From contig NZ_CP012938.1 in assembly GCF_001314995.1 (NCBI RefSeq), positions 2,108,001-2,172,000 of the forward strand: a stretch of 64,000 bases of DNA, read 5' to 3'. The notes below the pieces were generated by a model. That model saw only the letters and a program-made list of their open reading frames with translations. It was not told where the DNA came from and did not search any database. Below are positions 36,373 through 44,686 of this stretch, piece after piece. Both the position numbers and the translations under genes were made by a program. Each line of letters starts with the position of its first letter. The first letter of the stretch is position 1. This stretch comes from Bacteroides ovatus (lineage in GTDB: Bacteria; Bacteroidota; Bacteroidia; Bacteroidales; Bacteroidaceae).

Positions 36373-37533
36373 ATGGGAGACTTTATAAACTTTTTAGGAA
36401 ATAACCTAGCCGACTTCTGGACATACACAGGCTTTGCCAATGCTACGGTAGGGCATGTAGTCATGATTCTCGTTGGCTTGGTATTCATCTATTTGGCAAT
36501 AGCCAAAGAGTTCGAACCGATGCTGCTGATTCCTATCGGTTTCGGTATATTGATCGGTAACATACCTTTTAATATGGATGCCGGGCTGAAAGTCGGTATT
36601 TATGAAGAAGGTTCTGTATTGAATATATTGTATCAGGGAGTGACCTCCGGCTGGTATCCGCCACTCATCTTTTTGGGTATCGGTGCCATGACGGACTTCT
36701 CGGCACTTATCTCTAATCCAAAATTGATGCTGATTGGTGCAGCTGCACAGTTCGGTATCTTCGGTGCATATATGATCGCATTGGAAATGGGTTTCGACCC
36801 AATGCAAGCCGGTGCTATCGGTATCATTGGTGGAGCAGACGGCCCGACGGCCATCTTCCTTTCTTCCAAGCTAGCACCTAACCTGATGGGAGCCATTGCG
36901 GTGTCCGCCTACTCCTATATGGCGTTGGTTCCGGTGATACAGCCGCCTATCATGCGTCTGCTCACCACCAAGAACGAACGTGTCATCCGCATGAAACCGC
37001 CGCGTGCCGTTTCTCACACGGAGAAGGTGATTTTCCCGATCATCGGTTTGTTGCTGACTTGTTTCCTGGTTCCTTCCGGTCTGCCTTTGCTGGGTATGCT
37101 GTTCTTCGGTAACCTGTTGAAAGAAAGTGGTGTAACCCGCCGTTTGGCTAATACTGCCAGTGGTCCGTTGATTGATACAATCACTATCCTGTTGGGTCTG
37201 ACAGTAGGTGCTTCTACACAAGCATCCGAATTCCTGACGCTTGACTCTATCAAGATCTTTGCCCTCGGTGCATTGTCATTTGTTATTGCAACGGCATCTG
37301 GTGTCATCTTCGTTAAGATCTTCAATATCTTCCTGAAGAAGGGTAATAAGATCAATCCGTTGATCGGTAATGCAGGTGTTTCTGCTGTTCCCGACTCTGC
37401 ACGTATCTCACAAGTGATTGGTTTGGAATATGATTCGACCAACTATTTGCTGATGCACGCTATGGGTCCGAACGTTGCCGGAGTGATCGGTTCAGCTGTT
37501 GCTGCCGGTATTCTGCTTGGATTCTTGATGTAA
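36373..37533 (+). CDS. mmdB: Na+-translocating decarboxylase beta subunit
   Basis: 386 aa from the ATG of MGDFINFLGNN. A TTG three codons earlier would overlap mmdC. It is an integral membrane protein with about nine helices and the conserved ion-path motif GGADGPTAIFLSSKLAPNL plus GNAGVSAVPDSARIS. It decarboxylates carboxybiotin and pumps Na+ outward. A strong terminator follows. Confidence 0.95.
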   Translation: MGDFINFLGNNLADFWTYTGFANATVGHVVMILVGLVFIYLAIAKEFEPMLLIPIGFGILIGNIPFNMDAGLKVGIYEEGSVLNILYQGVTSGWYPPLIFLGIGAMTDFSALISNPKLMLIGAAAQFGIFGAYMIALEMGFDPMQAGAIGIIGGADGPTAIFLSSKLAPNLMGAIAVSAYSYMALVPVIQPPIMRLLTTKNERVIRMKPPRAVSHTEKVIFPIIGLLLTCFLVPSGLPLLGMLFFGNLLKESGVTRRLANTASGPLIDTITILLGLTVGASTQASEFLTLDSIKIFALGALSFVIATASGVIFVKIFNIFLKKGNKINPLIGNAGVSAVPDSARISQVIGLEYDSTNYLLMHAMGPNVAGVIGSAVAAGILLGFLM

Positions 37534-37554
37534 GAAACATTATATAATAGATAA

Positions 37555-37596
37555 GAACACCCGTGTTACATTCAGTTGTGACACGGGTGTTCTTTA
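37555..37596 (+). terminator. Terminator of the methylmalonyl-CoA decarboxylase operon
   Basis: GAACACCCGTGT and ACACGGGTGTTC form a perfect 12-bp stem, followed by TTTATT. Confidence 0.85.
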
Positions 37597-37645
37597 TTAC
37601 AGCCATAGTGTTATCTTCTCTCCGTTCTGAAACGATTAAACGTCA

Positions 37646-37690
37646 TAAAAAAGGCTGCTACCAGTGTTCAAACCGGAGCAGCCTCTTTCT
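37646..37690 (-). terminator. Terminator of fba
   Basis: AGGCTGCT and AGCAGCCT pair; the - strand stem is followed by six T (AAAAAA on +), pointing to fba as its gene. Confidence 0.75.
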
Positions 37691-37717
37691 TTTATTTATG
37701 GAATAATCCGGAGATTA

Positions 37718-38722
37718 TTACTGTGCCAATTTGTTGTCAGAACCGAGCACGTTGATGATTTTGTGCTTGTACAGTTTTTCCATGTTGTCACGAGCCGGAC
37801 CAAGATACTTACGTGGGTCGAATTCAGCCGGTTTTTCAGCGAATACCTTACGTATAGCAGCAGTCATAGCCAGACGAGAGTCAGAGTCGATGTTGATTTT
37901 GCAAACAGCAGACTTAGCAGCTTTACGCAATTCTTCTTCCGGAATGCCGATAGCAGCTTTCAGTGCACCACCATATTTGTTGATAGTTTCCACTTCTTCT
38001 TCCGGAACTGAAGATGATCCGTGAAGAACGATAGGGAATCCCGGAAGTTTTTCCATTACAGCGTCCAATACTTCGAAAGCCAATGGAGGAGGAACCATAC
38101 GGCCAGTCTTCGGGTCGATGTGGCATTGTTCCGGAGTAAACTTGTAAGCACCGTGAGAAGTACCGATTGAGATAGCCAAAGAGTCGCAACCAGTGCGAGT
38201 AGCGAAGTCGATTACTTCTTCAGGGTCAGTATATGTGTGATGGTCGGAAGAAACTTCATCTTCTACACCAGCCAATACGCCAAGTTCACCTTCTACAGTT
38301 ACGTCAAACTGGTGAGCGTATTCAACAACTTTCTTAGTCAATGCTACGTTTTCTTCGTAAGGAAGGTGAGAACCATCGATCATTACTGAAGAGAAACCAG
38401 AATCGATACAAGATTTGCAAGTTTCGAATGTATCTCCGTGGTCAAGGTGAAGAACGATTTCCGGATGTGCGCAGCCTAATTCTTTAGCATATTCTACAGC
38501 ACCCTGTGCCATGTAACGCAACAAAGTAGCGTTAGCATACTGACGAGCACCTTTAGAAACCTGAAGAATCACAGGAGATTTAGTTTCAACAGCAGCCTTG
38601 ATGATAGCCTGCATTTGTTCCATATTGTTGAAGTTGAATGCTGGGATAGCATATCCACCTTTGATAGCCTTAGCAAACATTTCTCTTGTGTTTACCAATC
38701 CTAAATCTTTGTAATTTACCAT
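37718..38722 (-). CDS. fba: Class II fructose-bisphosphate aldolase
   Basis: 334 aa. Zinc and catalytic segments are VLHLDHGDTFE, VEGELGVLAGVEDEV, SHGAYKF and VLHGSSSVPEE. It cleaves fructose-1,6-bisphosphate in glycolysis. Codon use is highly biased, and a promoter box lies at 38762-38769. Divergent from rpmE2. Confidence 0.97.
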   Translation of the reverse strand: MVNYKDLGLVNTREMFAKAIKGGYAIPAFNFNNMEQMQAIIKAAVETKSPVILQVSKGARQYANATLLRYMAQGAVEYAKELGCAHPEIVLHLDHGDTFETCKSCIDSGFSSVMIDGSHLPYEENVALTKKVVEYAHQFDVTVEGELGVLAGVEDEVSSDHHTYTDPEEVIDFATRTGCDSLAISIGTSHGAYKFTPEQCHIDPKTGRMVPPPLAFEVLDAVMEKLPGFPIVLHGSSSVPEEEVETINKYGGALKAAIGIPEEELRKAAKSAVCKINIDSDSRLAMTAAIRKVFAEKPAEFDPRKYLGPARDNMEKLYKHKIINVLGSDNKLAQ

Positions 38723-39155
38723 TTTGTTTAAAGTTTATTGTTAGTGAATAAAAATTCTACGCAAAAGTAAGCATTATCCATCGAATAACGAACATCGGAA
38801 AGAAAAATATAGTAGAAAAAGGTTTAAATCAGACTGCAAAATTTAGCAGGAATACGAGTGTGACATTAGATTGTAATGTCCACCTTGCAAACTTTGGGAT
38901 TTATGATTTCTGAATTCTGATTGATGCCTTCGGATTTATATCTCCTTATTTATACCTTATTTATACCTCATTTTTCATTCATTTAATCACCAAAATCTGC
39001 ATAGCAAATCAGAAATCATAAATTAGAAATCAGAAATTTTAGAAAACCTTTTTCTATTTCACAGAAAAGCATTATCTTTGCGCTCTGAAAATGACCATTA
39101 CACTATTTCTTACCAAAATAGTAACAGAATATAAATTAAAAAAACAGATACTGAA
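38723..39155. other. AT-rich intergenic region between fba and rpmE2
   Basis: About 430 bp. It holds the fba -7 box (TACTTTTG on -, 38762-38769), the rpmE2 -7 box (TATCTTTG, 39073-39080) and a perfect 15-bp inverted repeat ATTTATGATTTCTGA at 38899-38913 and 39009-39023. No gene is supported. Confidence 0.6.
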
Positions 39156-39410
39156 ATGAAAAAAGGCCTTCATCCAGAATCATACCGTCCGGTAGTATTT
39201 AAAGATATGTCAAATGGTGACATGTTTTTGTCTAGATCAACTGTAGCAACTAAAGAAACCATCGAATTCGAAGGTGAAACTTATCCGTTGCTGAAGATTG
39301 AAATCTCAAACACTTCTCACCCGTTCTATACAGGTAAATCTACATTGGTAGATACTGCAGGTCGTGTTGATAAGTTCATGAGCCGTTACGGTGACCGTAA
39401 GAAGAAATAA
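39156..39410 (+). CDS. rpmE2: 50S ribosomal protein L31, type B
   Basis: 84 aa starting [19 protein letters not shown]. The zinc-binding CxxC pairs of type A L31 are absent, as expected of the zinc-independent form. It ends in a basic tail (GDRKKK). It has its own promoter and terminator. Confidence 0.97.
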   Translation: MKKGLHPESYRPVVFKDMSNGDMFLSRSTVATKETIEFEGETYPLLKIEISNTSHPFYTGKSTLVDTAGRVDKFMSRYGDRKKK

Positions 39411-39431
39411 TTCGATCTTTCGTGAAAGATG

Positions 39432-39470
39432 AAAAAAGAGGAGATTCTCGCAGAGAATTTCCTCTTTTTC
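39432..39470 (+). terminator. Intrinsic terminator of rpmE2
   Basis: AAAGAGGAGATTCTC pairs with GAGAATTTCCTCTTT around GCA, with a T-tract after it; the flanking A-tract also allows use from the - strand. Confidence 0.8.
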
Positions 39471-39490
39471 GTTTTCTATATTCCTTAACA

Positions 39491-40705
39491 TCAAGCATCA
39501 TCCAACAAGAAATCGGCTATATGACGATGCCTGACACCCTCCACATTATCCTGCCACAAGCTGTCCATGCTAACTACATATTTAGGATAATGGTCGTTAA
39601 TGGCGAGCAAAGGAGCAAACTCCCTCTCAACAGTGGCCTGTGAAGCTAACTGATATGTTACTTGCACATAAATCTTTTCTTCCCGACGGATGGCTACAAA
39701 ATCCACTTCTTTATCATCCTGTTTGCCTACATACACTTCATAACCCCTTCTTTTCAACTCCAGACAGACCAGATTCTCCAACATACCTGCAATCAACCGG
39801 TCACGATAGCCCATCACGGAATAAATCAAAGAAAGGTCACTTACAAAATACTTCTCATTCGTCTGCAGAATTTCCTTTCCTTTAATATCATATCGGGGAA
39901 TACGTTGAATGATAAAAGCACTTTCCAATGCATTCAGATAATTATAGATGGTATTCATATCCACCTTCCGTTGCTGACTTTTGAAGTAATCGGCTATATT
40001 TTTAGCGTTCAGCTTATTGCCTATATTATCGAAAACAAACTTCACTACCCGTTCGAGCAGTTCCACATTCCGGATATTGTGACGCTGCACCGTGTCACGA
40101 AGAATGACAGAAGAATAGATGTCGTAAACAATTTTATAGATAGCCTCATATCCATAATCGGCAGTATGTATGGCTGGGAATCCTCCCATACGGAGATATT
40201 TCTGAAATTCCTCCTTCCGGTTGAGTGTCGGATCATTGGCCTGCAAGTCATGGAAAGTCAGATATTCTCTAAAAGACAAGGTCATGACATGGAAAGCGAC
40301 ATACCGTCCCGTTAAATAAGTTGCCAGTTCGGACGATAACATACGTGAGTTGGAGCCGGTCACATAAATATCCGTATCCAAATCTACCAGAAGTGAGTTG
40401 ACCACTTTTTCCCAACCGTCCACTTCCTGAATTTCATCCAAGAGAATATAATATTTACCCGCATCTCCCGCCTGTCCCCGAATATAAGCATACAAAGCCT
40501 TCGCCTCTTTCAAATCTATCCACTGAAAACTTTCAAAATTCAGATAGATGATACGTTCTTCACGAACTCCCCTCCTCAACAGTTCGTCACGAATCAGACG
40601 CAGCACTACCGACTTTCCACTGCGACGAATACCCGTTATCACTTTTACAAACGGCTTATCTATAAAAGGAACAATTTGTTCCATATACTGTTCACGATTA
40701 ATCAT
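39491..40705 (-). CDS. AAA ATPase with DUF4143 domain
   Basis: 404 aa from the ATG of MINREQYMEQ; a TTG two codons earlier is less likely. Walker A is GIRRSGKS, Walker B is YYILLDEIQEV, and sensor 1 is VTGSNSRML. The C-terminal DUF4143 half has the nuclease-like motif LVCLELKRRGYEVYVGKQDDKEVDFVAI. These proteins are common and patchily distributed in Bacteroides; their biological role is unclear. Its promoter is surrounded by three repeats. Confidence 0.9.
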   Translation of the reverse strand: MINREQYMEQIVPFIDKPFVKVITGIRRSGKSVVLRLIRDELLRRGVREERIIYLNFESFQWIDLKEAKALYAYIRGQAGDAGKYYILLDEIQEVDGWEKVVNSLLVDLDTDIYVTGSNSRMLSSELATYLTGRYVAFHVMTLSFREYLTFHDLQANDPTLNRKEEFQKYLRMGGFPAIHTADYGYEAIYKIVYDIYSSVILRDTVQRHNIRNVELLERVVKFVFDNIGNKLNAKNIADYFKSQQRKVDMNTIYNYLNALESAFIIQRIPRYDIKGKEILQTNEKYFVSDLSLIYSVMGYRDRLIAGMLENLVCLELKRRGYEVYVGKQDDKEVDFVAIRREEKIYVQVTYQLASQATVEREFAPLLAINDHYPKYVVSMDSLWQDNVEGVRHRHIADFLLDDA

Positions 40706-40713
40706 ATTCAAAA

Positions 40714-40814
40714 GTTTTTAGGGTTATAAGCACAAAGATATACTATTTTCGGAAAGTTTTTAGGGTTATAACCCTAAATAAATCCATAAATTCAGATTCT
40801 TTTAGGGTTATAAG
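40714..40814. promoter_or_regulatory. Triple TTTTTAGGGTTATAA operator-like repeats
   Basis: Copies begin at 40714, 40756 and about 40799, spaced 42-43 bp. The middle copy is a perfect 20-bp palindrome, TTTAGGGTTATAACCCTAAA (40759-40778). The -7 box of the AAA ATPase gene (TATCTTTG on -, 40733-40740) lies between the first two copies, so a repressor bound there would block transcription. Confidence 0.65.
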
Positions 40815-40898
40815 CCGAAAAATAAATAAAAGAAATATGACTAAATCCGATTTATTACCAAATAAAGAAAGTACCTTTACCCGACTAATTAATAAAAA

Positions 40899-41306
40899 AT
40901 GGAAATAACCGATTTAAAACAAATGACAAAGGAAGAAGTTTTTAATTTCATCAGACAACGCCTTTCTTTCAGTAAAGAACTGCAAGAACAATTCAGGCAT
41001 GTGAATAAAGACGATCTCGCAAAAGAACATCGCAGATTCGAAATGTCCGGAAATGAATCAAAGACAGGCCAATGCACGATTTTCAACACAGCGATTCTGA
41101 ACGAGTTTGCCGATCTTGGCATCTATGATTATACTTCTTACCTTTTTCTCGACTTCCACAATGGCACTCCAACCGTTTATCTCAAATACTTCTCCGAAAA
41201 TGAAAATTTAGAATATTCATTTACCGGATATACCACAACGGAAATCATCTTTGCAATTCTTGAACTGACTATCTTCTCCGGAAAGCCCAAAAGAAATCGC
41301 AGCTAA
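40899..41306 (+). CDS. Hypothetical cytoplasmic protein
   Basis: 135 aa, no signal peptide or membrane helix. The N-terminal 55 residues are helical and charged (LSFSKELQEQFRHVNKDDLA). The C-terminal half is probably beta-rich (YTSYLFLDFHNGTPTVYLKYF). No family was recognised. It is divergent from the AAA ATPase gene across about 190 bp with the repeats. Confidence 0.5.
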   Translation: MEITDLKQMTKEEVFNFIRQRLSFSKELQEQFRHVNKDDLAKEHRRFEMSGNESKTGQCTIFNTAILNEFADLGIYDYTSYLFLDFHNGTPTVYLKYFSENENLEYSFTGYTTTEIIFAILELTIFSGKPKRNRS

Positions 41307-41602
41307 AAAAAGAATTGCACGGAAAGACAATACGAGGTCAAAAGACTTTTATGGCTTTCATTTAGGCACGGATTACACGGGTTTCACGGTTCCATTAGAC
41401 TAAAACCGCGAAATCCGTGTAATCCGTACCTAAATAATATCAATCTAATAGATGGTTTTACTTTTGGCTCCCTCCTTTTTATCATCACATTATATTTGCC
41501 ACCCGTATAGCATATTTACCATCTTTATACCATACTCTCTATTCTCATACCATATTTCCTGCATTTATTTCCTCTTTTCCATCCTATTCCGAAAAAAACA
41601 TA
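41307..41602. other. Gene-free stretch with a long hairpin
   Basis: A 32-bp inverted repeat with about three mismatches (41360-41391 and 41404-41435) is built around CACGGATTACACGG, a word I associate with dispersed bacterial repeats. Further on, ACCATA-type words recur near 41518-41550. No gene is supported. Confidence 0.6.
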
Positions 41603-41610
41603 TATCTTTG
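41603..41610 (+). promoter_or_regulatory. Predicted -7 box of the structured RNA before the second HTH gene
   Basis: TATCTTTG matches TAnnTTTG and has no coding start until 42040, implying a leader of about 420 nt. Confidence 0.5.
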
Positions 41611-41616
41611 TCACAC

Positions 41617-42016
41617 GCTTTCTGCCCATCAGCGTGATGAAACAGGCAAAAGCGGTTTTTATTCCTTAATGGAGTAAATAACGTATTGTCTCTCAAACTT
41701 AAAAATTAGCAGTTTTTTCACACCGAGAGATGATACAACAGATACTCCACGTAGATAGTCGTATATCAACATATCGATTAGAGATTTGTTATATATAAAC
41801 GTTTGGCGTGGGTGTCTGTTGTTTATCATTATCTGGTGAAGGGTATTGCTAAGCCTTAAGTTTAGATAATGGTACAACAGCACTCACGCTTTTATTGTAT
41901 CCGGTCGGTTTCAACAATCCTTATACCCCAACCAATTCCCCACCCGACCGAAATCATAAAAATCGTGGGTGTTCGTTGCACCTCTCCGGACAATACATTA
42001 TTTACTCCTTTTTTTA
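41617..42016 (+). ncRNA. Predicted large structured RNA upstream of the second HTH gene
   Basis: About 400 nt. A 5' arm at 41671-41691 pairs (19 of 21) with 41988-42008, which is followed directly by seven T, giving a long-range terminator-like closing stem. Inside, the segment 41807-41833 can pair with either 41729-41751 or 41865-41888, which are near direct repeats (GATGATACAACAG and GATAATGGTACAACAG), so two alternative hairpins are possible. It ends about 24 bp before the HTH start codon. It did not look like RNase P RNA, tmRNA or SRP RNA. Confidence 0.5.
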
Positions 42017-42039
42017 TAACACATTAAAACAAAAGCAAT

Positions 42040-42471
42040 ATGCCAAAATGGATTAGTGTAGAAAAAGCAGTGATTAAGTATCACATCGAAAAAGAAGCAA
42101 TCCTGCTTTGGGTGGAAATGGGACAATTCCCTATGTTATACATAGACAATGTTCCGAACGTTGACGAAGAATGTATTCTGGAACTCTTTCGCCGAAGTAA
42201 AGCCGGCATTACAGCAGAATATATTGATACGCTGGAACAACTGTGCATAGACAAAACAATGGTCTGCGAGAAATACGCCCACATTATTCAATTGAAAGAA
42301 AAGGAAATTCAGCTGCAGAAGGAAATAAATACGTTGATAAACGAAATACAGGCAGCAATGAAGAGACAAAACGAACGAATCCGGGATTTGAAAAAAGCGA
42401 TTGGACAGAATAATAATGTTATACGTAGCGACAGTTGGATAAAAAGGCTGCGCAAAAGGTTTCAATGGTGA
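42040..42471 (+). CDS. HTH coiled-coil protein, relative of the 9180-10046 product
   Basis: 143 aa. Residues 3-50 (WISVEKAVIKYHIEKEAILLW) match the N-terminal HTH of the alpha-CTD-like protein in spacing of W, I, E, A, K-Y and W. A coiled coil spans about 75-125, and the C-terminus is basic (WIKRLRKRFQW). There is no alpha-CTD-like domain. It follows a predicted structured RNA and is followed by a 22-bp array, as the first gene also has both. A DNA-binding role is inferred. Confidence 0.65.
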   Translation: MPKWISVEKAVIKYHIEKEAILLWVEMGQFPMLYIDNVPNVDEECILELFRRSKAGITAEYIDTLEQLCIDKTMVCEKYAHIIQLKEKEIQLQKEINTLINEIQAAMKRQNERIRDLKKAIGQNNNVIRSDSWIKRLRKRFQW

Positions 42472-42551
42472 ATAATTATCAGCGTACCAATTACCATGTG
42501 GGACACAACGTAAACAATTAGCATATTGGCACATTATTGCACGGTTTTTAC

Positions 42552-42578
42552 CACAGAGGACACAGAGGACACAGAGGT
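42552..42578. repeat. 9-bp tandem repeat (CACAGAGGA x3)
   Basis: Three head-to-tail copies of CACAGAGGA/T. Related copies lie at 43284-43311 and, inverted, at 43393-43411. Confidence 0.7.
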
Positions 42579-42632
42579 GAATTTGTTTTATGACTTACGG
42601 TTGTGACCCTAATTTTGATGCGTAATCCTCTT

Positions 42633-42762
42633 CTATAAAGTTGAAAAAACATGAAAACATCTGCCACCTGCAACCAAACGCGTGTAATGCACTAGTTGAT
42701 AAATAGTTAGAGCGTTGCAGATACCTGCGGCAGATAGGTTGCAGATAAAGTATCTGCAACAC
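42633..42762. repeat. Left arm of a 130-bp inverted repeat
   Basis: It matches the reverse complement of 43035-43163 with roughly eight substitutions and one indel by eye (about 93%). The inner end is CTGCAACAC. Together the arms enclose the second 22-bp array. Confidence 0.85.
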
Positions 42763-42801
42763 AGTATAAACCTTACATAAGCTAATTCTCCAGGAGGGCA
42801 A

Positions 42802-42824
42802 AAGTTTATTGTATACATAAACTT
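42802..42824. repeat. Perfect 8-bp dyad before array 2
   Basis: AAGTTTAT and ATAAACTT are separated by TGTATAC, giving a symmetric 23-bp site at the start of the array. Confidence 0.6.
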
Positions 42825-42993
42825 CCCGTTTCCAGGCGGGGAACTGTCGTTCCCGGAATTAGAAATTACAATTTCCACGGCAGGAAACGAAAGTTTCTAA
42901 GGCGAGACACTACAGTTTCCACGTAAGGATACTGTCGTTTCCCCGTAGAGACACCACCATTTCTCCATAGAGTCACCCCAATTATCCCATAGC
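42819..42993. repeat. 22-bp-phased palindrome array, copy 2
   Basis: Units start at 42819, 42840, 42862, 42884, 42906, 42928, 42950 and 42972 (intervals 21, then 22 six times). The words include GGAACTGTCGTTCC, GAAATTACAATTTC, GAAACGAAAGTTTC, GACACTACAGTTTC and GATACTGTCGTTTC. The spacers are 8 bp (7 bp after the first unit) and vary: CACGGCAG, TAAGGCGA, CACGTAAG. The same grammar and nearly the same word occur in the array at 10405-10594. Confidence 0.85.
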
Positions 42994-43034
42994 TTTGCAC
43001 AAAGGAATCAAGGCTTTTTCTTTGATTATATAAC

Positions 43035-43163
43035 GTGTTGCAGATACTTTATCTGCAACCTATCTGCCACAGGTATCTGCAACGTTCCAACTATTTATTA
43101 ACTAGTGTATTACACGCTTTTCGTTGCAGGTGGCAGATGTTTTTATGTTTTTCAACTTTATAG
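43035..43163. repeat. Right arm of the 130-bp inverted repeat
   Basis: Reverse-complement partner of 42633-42762. No clear target-site duplication was seen outside the arms. Confidence 0.85.
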
Positions 43164-43173
43164 TAGGAAAAAA

Positions 43174-43252
43174 TTTCATTCATTTCTGCACCGTTTCATT
43201 CATTTTTGCACTGAAATGAGCAAAATAGTGCGATTTTAGTTTATTTCTGCAC
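43174..43252. repeat. About 20-bp repeats ending in TGCAC
   Basis: TTTCATTCATTTCTGCAC at 43174, TTTCATTCATTTTTGCAC at 43194 and TTTAGTTTATTTCTGCAC at 43235 (20 and 41 bp apart). Confidence 0.65.
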
Positions 43253-43565
43253 ACTTCTTTGCTAAATGGGAATTTATATTTCACTACAGAGGACACGGAG
43301 GACACAGAGGTTAACTATTTTTTATTCACTATAGAGTAATACAGAGTAATCGTATTTATCGCTCTGTTTTGCTTACGGAAAGAGAGAGAAGAACTCTGTG
43401 TCCTCTGTGGTGAACTCGTAAAGTTCCCGTTTTTTTTGTGTTCCATATAAAGGTTAAGAGGCAGGATATGAAAAGACAGGAATGTTGAACATAAATAAAC
43501 AGGAGTTGTTTTAGTATATTATTCGCTATTTATCAACGCAAAACCTCTAAACATCAACGTGGTAT
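43253..43565. other. Gene-free stretch before the efflux operon
   Basis: It holds an ACAGAGGACAC repeat (43284-43311) facing an inverted copy (43393-43411) across about 80 bp. The remaining sequence is AT-rich. No clear promoter box for the efflux operon was found. Confidence 0.5.
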
Positions 43566-44621
43566 ATGAAAAAGGAATTTGGATTCGTCCTGGCGGCTGC
43601 AATCTTGCTGGCTGGCTGCGGACAGAAAAAAGAAACGACAACGACAACTGCACGTCCTGTAAAGACTACGATTGTCGAGTCAAGATCGATTATCAGAAAA
43701 GATTTCTCGGGAATCGTGGAAGCGGTGGAATATGTGAAGCTGGCTTTCCGGGTCAACGGACAAATCATCCAGCTTCCTGTCATCGAAGGACAGAAAGTGA
43801 AAAAAGGACAACTCATCGCGGCTATCGACCCCAGAGACATCGCGTTGCAATATGCCGCCACGAAATCGGCATACGAAACGGCTTCGGCACAAGTGGAACG
43901 CAACAAACGGCTCCTCTCCCGGCAAGCGATCTCCGTGCAGGAATATGAAATCAGCCTCGCCAACTTCCAGAAGGCGAAGTCTGAATACGAACTGTCTGCC
44001 AACAATATGCGCGACACCAAGCTGACAGCTCCTTTCGACGGTTCTATCGAAAAACGACTGGTGGAAAACTATCAGCGTGTCAACTCCGGTGAGGGTATCG
44101 TGCAGCTTGTCAATACACACAATCTGCGTATCAAATTCACCATTCCGGATGCGTATCTTTATTTGTTGCGCGCCAAAGACCCGCGTTTCCTTGTAGAGTT
44201 CGACACATTTAAAGGACACGTGTTTCAAGCGAAACTGGAAGAATATCTTGATATTTCTACGGATGGCACAGGAATTCCGGTCAGCATCACGATTGACGAT
44301 CCGTCATTCGACCGCGATCTGTATGCTGTGAAACCCGGTTTCACGTGCAGCATCCGTTTCACGGCAGATGTAGGTCCGTTGGTGCAGGATAGCTGGACGA
44401 TCGTACCGCTTAGTGCCGTATTCGGCGAAAGCGAAGGGAATAAAATGTATGTCTGGGTGGTAGAAGACAACAAAGTCCACAAACGGGAAGTGACCGTCAA
44501 CGCCCCGACCGGAGAAGCACAGGCGCTCATCTCGGAAGGTTTGAAACCCGGTGAAAAAATCGTCATAGCAGGCGTATACCAACTAGTAGAAGGAGAATCT
44601 ATCACAACTGTTGACAGGTGA
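43566..44621 (+). CDS. RND efflux periplasmic adaptor lipoprotein
   Basis: 351 aa. The lipobox LLAGC gives Cys18. HlyD/MFP layout: a lipoyl half (VKLAFRVNGQIIQLPVIEGQKVKKGQLIAAID), a coiled-coil hairpin (residues about 95-140) and the second lipoyl half (DTKLTAPFDGSIEKRLVENYQ). It links the inner-membrane pump to the outer-membrane channel encoded downstream. Confidence 0.95.
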   Translation: MKKEFGFVLAAAILLAGCGQKKETTTTTARPVKTTIVESRSIIRKDFSGIVEAVEYVKLAFRVNGQIIQLPVIEGQKVKKGQLIAAIDPRDIALQYAATKSAYETASAQVERNKRLLSRQAISVQEYEISLANFQKAKSEYELSANNMRDTKLTAPFDGSIEKRLVENYQRVNSGEGIVQLVNTHNLRIKFTIPDAYLYLLRAKDPRFLVEFDTFKGHVFQAKLEEYLDISTDGTGIPVSITIDDPSFDRDLYAVKPGFTCSIRFTADVGPLVQDSWTIVPLSAVFGESEGNKMYVWVVEDNKVHKREVTVNAPTGEAQALISEGLKPGEKIVIAGVYQLVEGESITTVDR

Positions 44622-44686
44622 TAGTTGATAAATGATTAAGTATCATTTATCCGCTGTCATTCATCAATTATCAACGATCATTTATT

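Noticed and set aside
41452-41637. 61-aa + strand open frame in the repeat island
   Set aside because: Low-complexity Ser/Phe/Tyr/Ile-rich translation of AT-rich repeats; it overlaps a predicted promoter.
41659-41883. 74-aa - strand open frame within the predicted RNA
   Set aside because: It lies wholly inside the structured region with no start signals or domain.
41617-42016. tmRNA or RNase P RNA
   Set aside because: The length is suitable, but the conserved ends of tmRNA and the core motifs of RNase P were not found on either strand.
42633-43163. Insertion sequence
   Set aside because: Long inverted arms are present, but there is no transposase frame and no target-site duplication.
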